Shown: positions 62,806 to 64,000 of the stretch, in pieces
Position numbering within the stretch: position 1 is the stretch's first letter
How the letters are laid out: each line of letters opens with the position of its first letter
Assembly: GCA_001770815.1 (NCBI GenBank)
Contig: MESD01000023.1
Span: forward strand, 1-64,000
Source: Burkholderiales bacterium RIFCSPHIGHO2_12_FULL_69_20
GTDB taxonomy: Bacteria > Pseudomonadota > Gammaproteobacteria > Burkholderiales > Burkholderiaceae_C
Length of the DNA: 64,000 nt
Direction of reading: 5' to 3'
Notes under the pieces: generated by a model
The model's database searches: none
What the model was told of the DNA's origin: nothing
The model's input: the letters and a program-made list of their open reading frames with translations, nothing else
Translations under genes and position numbers: made by a program

Positions 62806-64000
62806 TCAGTGCCGCGCCAGGTAGGCCAGCACCTGCGCGTTGTGCTCGGGCCGCCCGACGGCAAGAAGGGTGTAGTTCTTCAGGAACTGATCGACTTGCG
62901 GCAGCACCAGGCCGTCGTGGCGCAACGCCTCGCGCATGGTCTGCGGCGCCACCGGCGCGTTGAACAGCACGAAGTTGGTCTGGCTGGGCTGCGCGGCCAG
63001 GCCCAGCGCGGCCAGGCCGTCCTGCAACTGCCTGCGGCCGGCCTGGTTGGCTTCAAACACCCGCTGGCGGAACGGCAGGTCGGTCAGCGCGGCCTGGGCG
63101 GCGATGACAGCGGGGGTGGTGATGGCAAACGGCAGGTCGGCGCGTGCCAGCATGCCAATGGTGCCTGGCTGCGACAGCGCATAGCCCAACCGCATGCCGC
63201 CCAGGCCGAAGAACTTCGAAAAGGTGCGCAGCACCACCACCGGTGCCGCGCAACGGTGGAGCACCTCGGCCAGACGGGGCACCTGCACTGGATCGGCGTA
63301 CTGAAGGTAAGCCTCGTCGATGATCGCCACCACATGGCCCGGCAGGCGTTGCACAAACGCTTCGAGTGCTCGGGGATCGACCATCGTGCCGGTGGGATTG
63401 CAGGGATTGACCAGGTACACCAACCGGGTGCGCGGGGTGATCGCGGCGAGCAGGCCGGCGAGGTCGTGCTGCAGGTCACCACCTTCGAGCGAGCCGCGCA
63501 TCGGCACCTGCGTCAATGCCACCTGCCAGCGCTGCACGAAGGCATAAAAGAACGACCAGCTCGGTTGGGTGATCACCACCTCGGCGCCGGGCCCGGCAAA
63601 CAACCGCAGCATGCGGTCGATCAGGTCACTGCTGCCCGGTGCCACCAGCACATGGTCGGCGCTGACGCCAGCTTCCTGGGCGATCGCCGCGGTCAGTTCA
63701 CGGTATTGCGGGTCGGGATAGGCGAACAGTCGACGGCTGGTACCAGCTTCGCGCAGCGCCTCGGCCGCGCGCGGCGAGAACCCCTGGGCGTTTTCGAGCA
63801 GGTGAAGGTAGGCGCCCGGCAGGCTGGCCAGTCCGGGCTCGCTGAAGGTGACCGGAAAGATGCCGATCGCCGGGCTGGCGTTGAACGGCGCCCGCAGCCG
63901 GCTGGCCGCTTGGGCATCGGCGGCCAGCGCCGGCTCTGAAAAGCTGCGGCCGTTGACCACCGCAGCCGGCGCGGTGGCCGCCCACAGGAACACCGGCGCC
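62806..64000 (-). CDS. PLP-dependent aminotransferase, HisC-like, probably exported (partial)
   Basis: The frame runs off the right edge, so the N-terminus is missing; at least 398 codons are seen. The fold-type I aminotransferase shows NPCNPTGTMV, DEAYLQY and the PLP lysine in SKFFGLGGMRLGY, and C-terminal VGRPEHN. It resembles histidinol-phosphate aminotransferases. Upstream of the enzyme core the visible sequence APVFLWAATAPAAVVNG looks like the end of a Tat-type signal peptide, so the enzyme may be periplasmic. No histidine-biosynthesis genes are near. The GTG at 63993 is unlikely to be the true start. Confidence 0.85.
   Translation of the reverse strand, partial: APVFLWAATAPAAVVNGRSFSEPALAADAQAASRLRAPFNASPAIGIFPVTFSEPGLASLPGAYLHLLENAQGFSPRAAEALREAGTSRRLFAYPDPQYRELTAAIAQEAGVSADHVLVAPGSSDLIDRMLRLFAGPGAEVVITQPSWSFFYAFVQRWQVALTQVPMRGSLEGGDLQHDLAGLLAAITPRTRLVYLVNPCNPTGTMVDPRALEAFVQRLPGHVVAIIDEAYLQYADPVQVPRLAEVLHRCAAPVVVLRTFSKFFGLGGMRLGYALSQPGTIGMLARADLPFAITTPAVIAAQAALTDLPFRQRVFEANQAGRRQLQDGLAALGLAAQPSQTNFVLFNAPVAPQTMREALRHDGLVLPQVDQFLKNYTLLAVGRPEHNAQVLAYLARH

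Overview
The window is GC-rich DNA from a betaproteobacterium, most likely Burkholderiales of the Rubrivivax/Leptothrix/Ideonella type. This rests on the gyrB-dnaN-dnaA // rpmH-rnpA-yidD-yidC-mnmE order around a replication origin, the kdsD-kdsC-lptC operon, PEP-CTERM proteins and overall protein similarity. The assignment comes from recognition by eye, not a database search.

Layout. Positions 1-8735 are the origin region: gyrB (cut by the left edge), dnaN and dnaA leftward, then rpmH, rnpA, yidD, yidC and mnmE rightward, with DnaA boxes in both gaps flanking dnaA and two more inside rnpA. Positions 8963-36887 are the most unusual part: a PEP-CTERM protein with a cohesin-like body, a single 6600-residue LEPR-XLL surface protein, and four co-directional genes that look like a dedicated export apparatus (GAF-HlyD fusion, PqqD-M50 protease-HlyD fusion, short SecA paralogue, periplasmic adaptor). 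Positions 36917-42151 hold a KefB/C-type antiporter and the Kdo/LPS genes kdsD, kdsC and lptC plus a short-chain dehydrogenase. Positions 42212-50050 are ordinary chromosomal genes: an RRM protein, a membrane protein, marC, a GMC oxidoreductase, an HDOD protein, an acyl-CoA synthetase and ssb, with a candidate small RNA at about 46450-46618. Positions 50450-64000 are a surface-polysaccharide region: an FxDxF PEP-CTERM protein, a Tat lipoprotein resembling a glycosidase, UDP-xylose synthase, CDP-glucose synthesis and dehydration (rfbF, rfbG), two glycosyltransferases, a GH51-like hydrolase, two unusual enzyme fusions, and an aminotransferase cut by the right edge.

How the parts may work together. 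The giant protein has no classical signal peptide, no type I C-terminal repeats and no autotransporter barrel. It begins with an LEPR-XLL segment and is followed by an ATPase of the SecA family and three HlyD-type adaptors, without an ABC transporter or TolC-like outer-membrane protein nearby. I infer that 8963-36887 encodes a giant adhesin or protease and its own exporter. The adhesin ends in a dockerin-like module, and the adjacent PEP-CTERM protein is cohesin-like, which suggests a surface attachment pair. The polysaccharide genes at the right end may build the matrix in which PEP-CTERM proteins act. No exosortase, tRNA, rRNA, CRISPR array, insertion sequence or integrase was seen.
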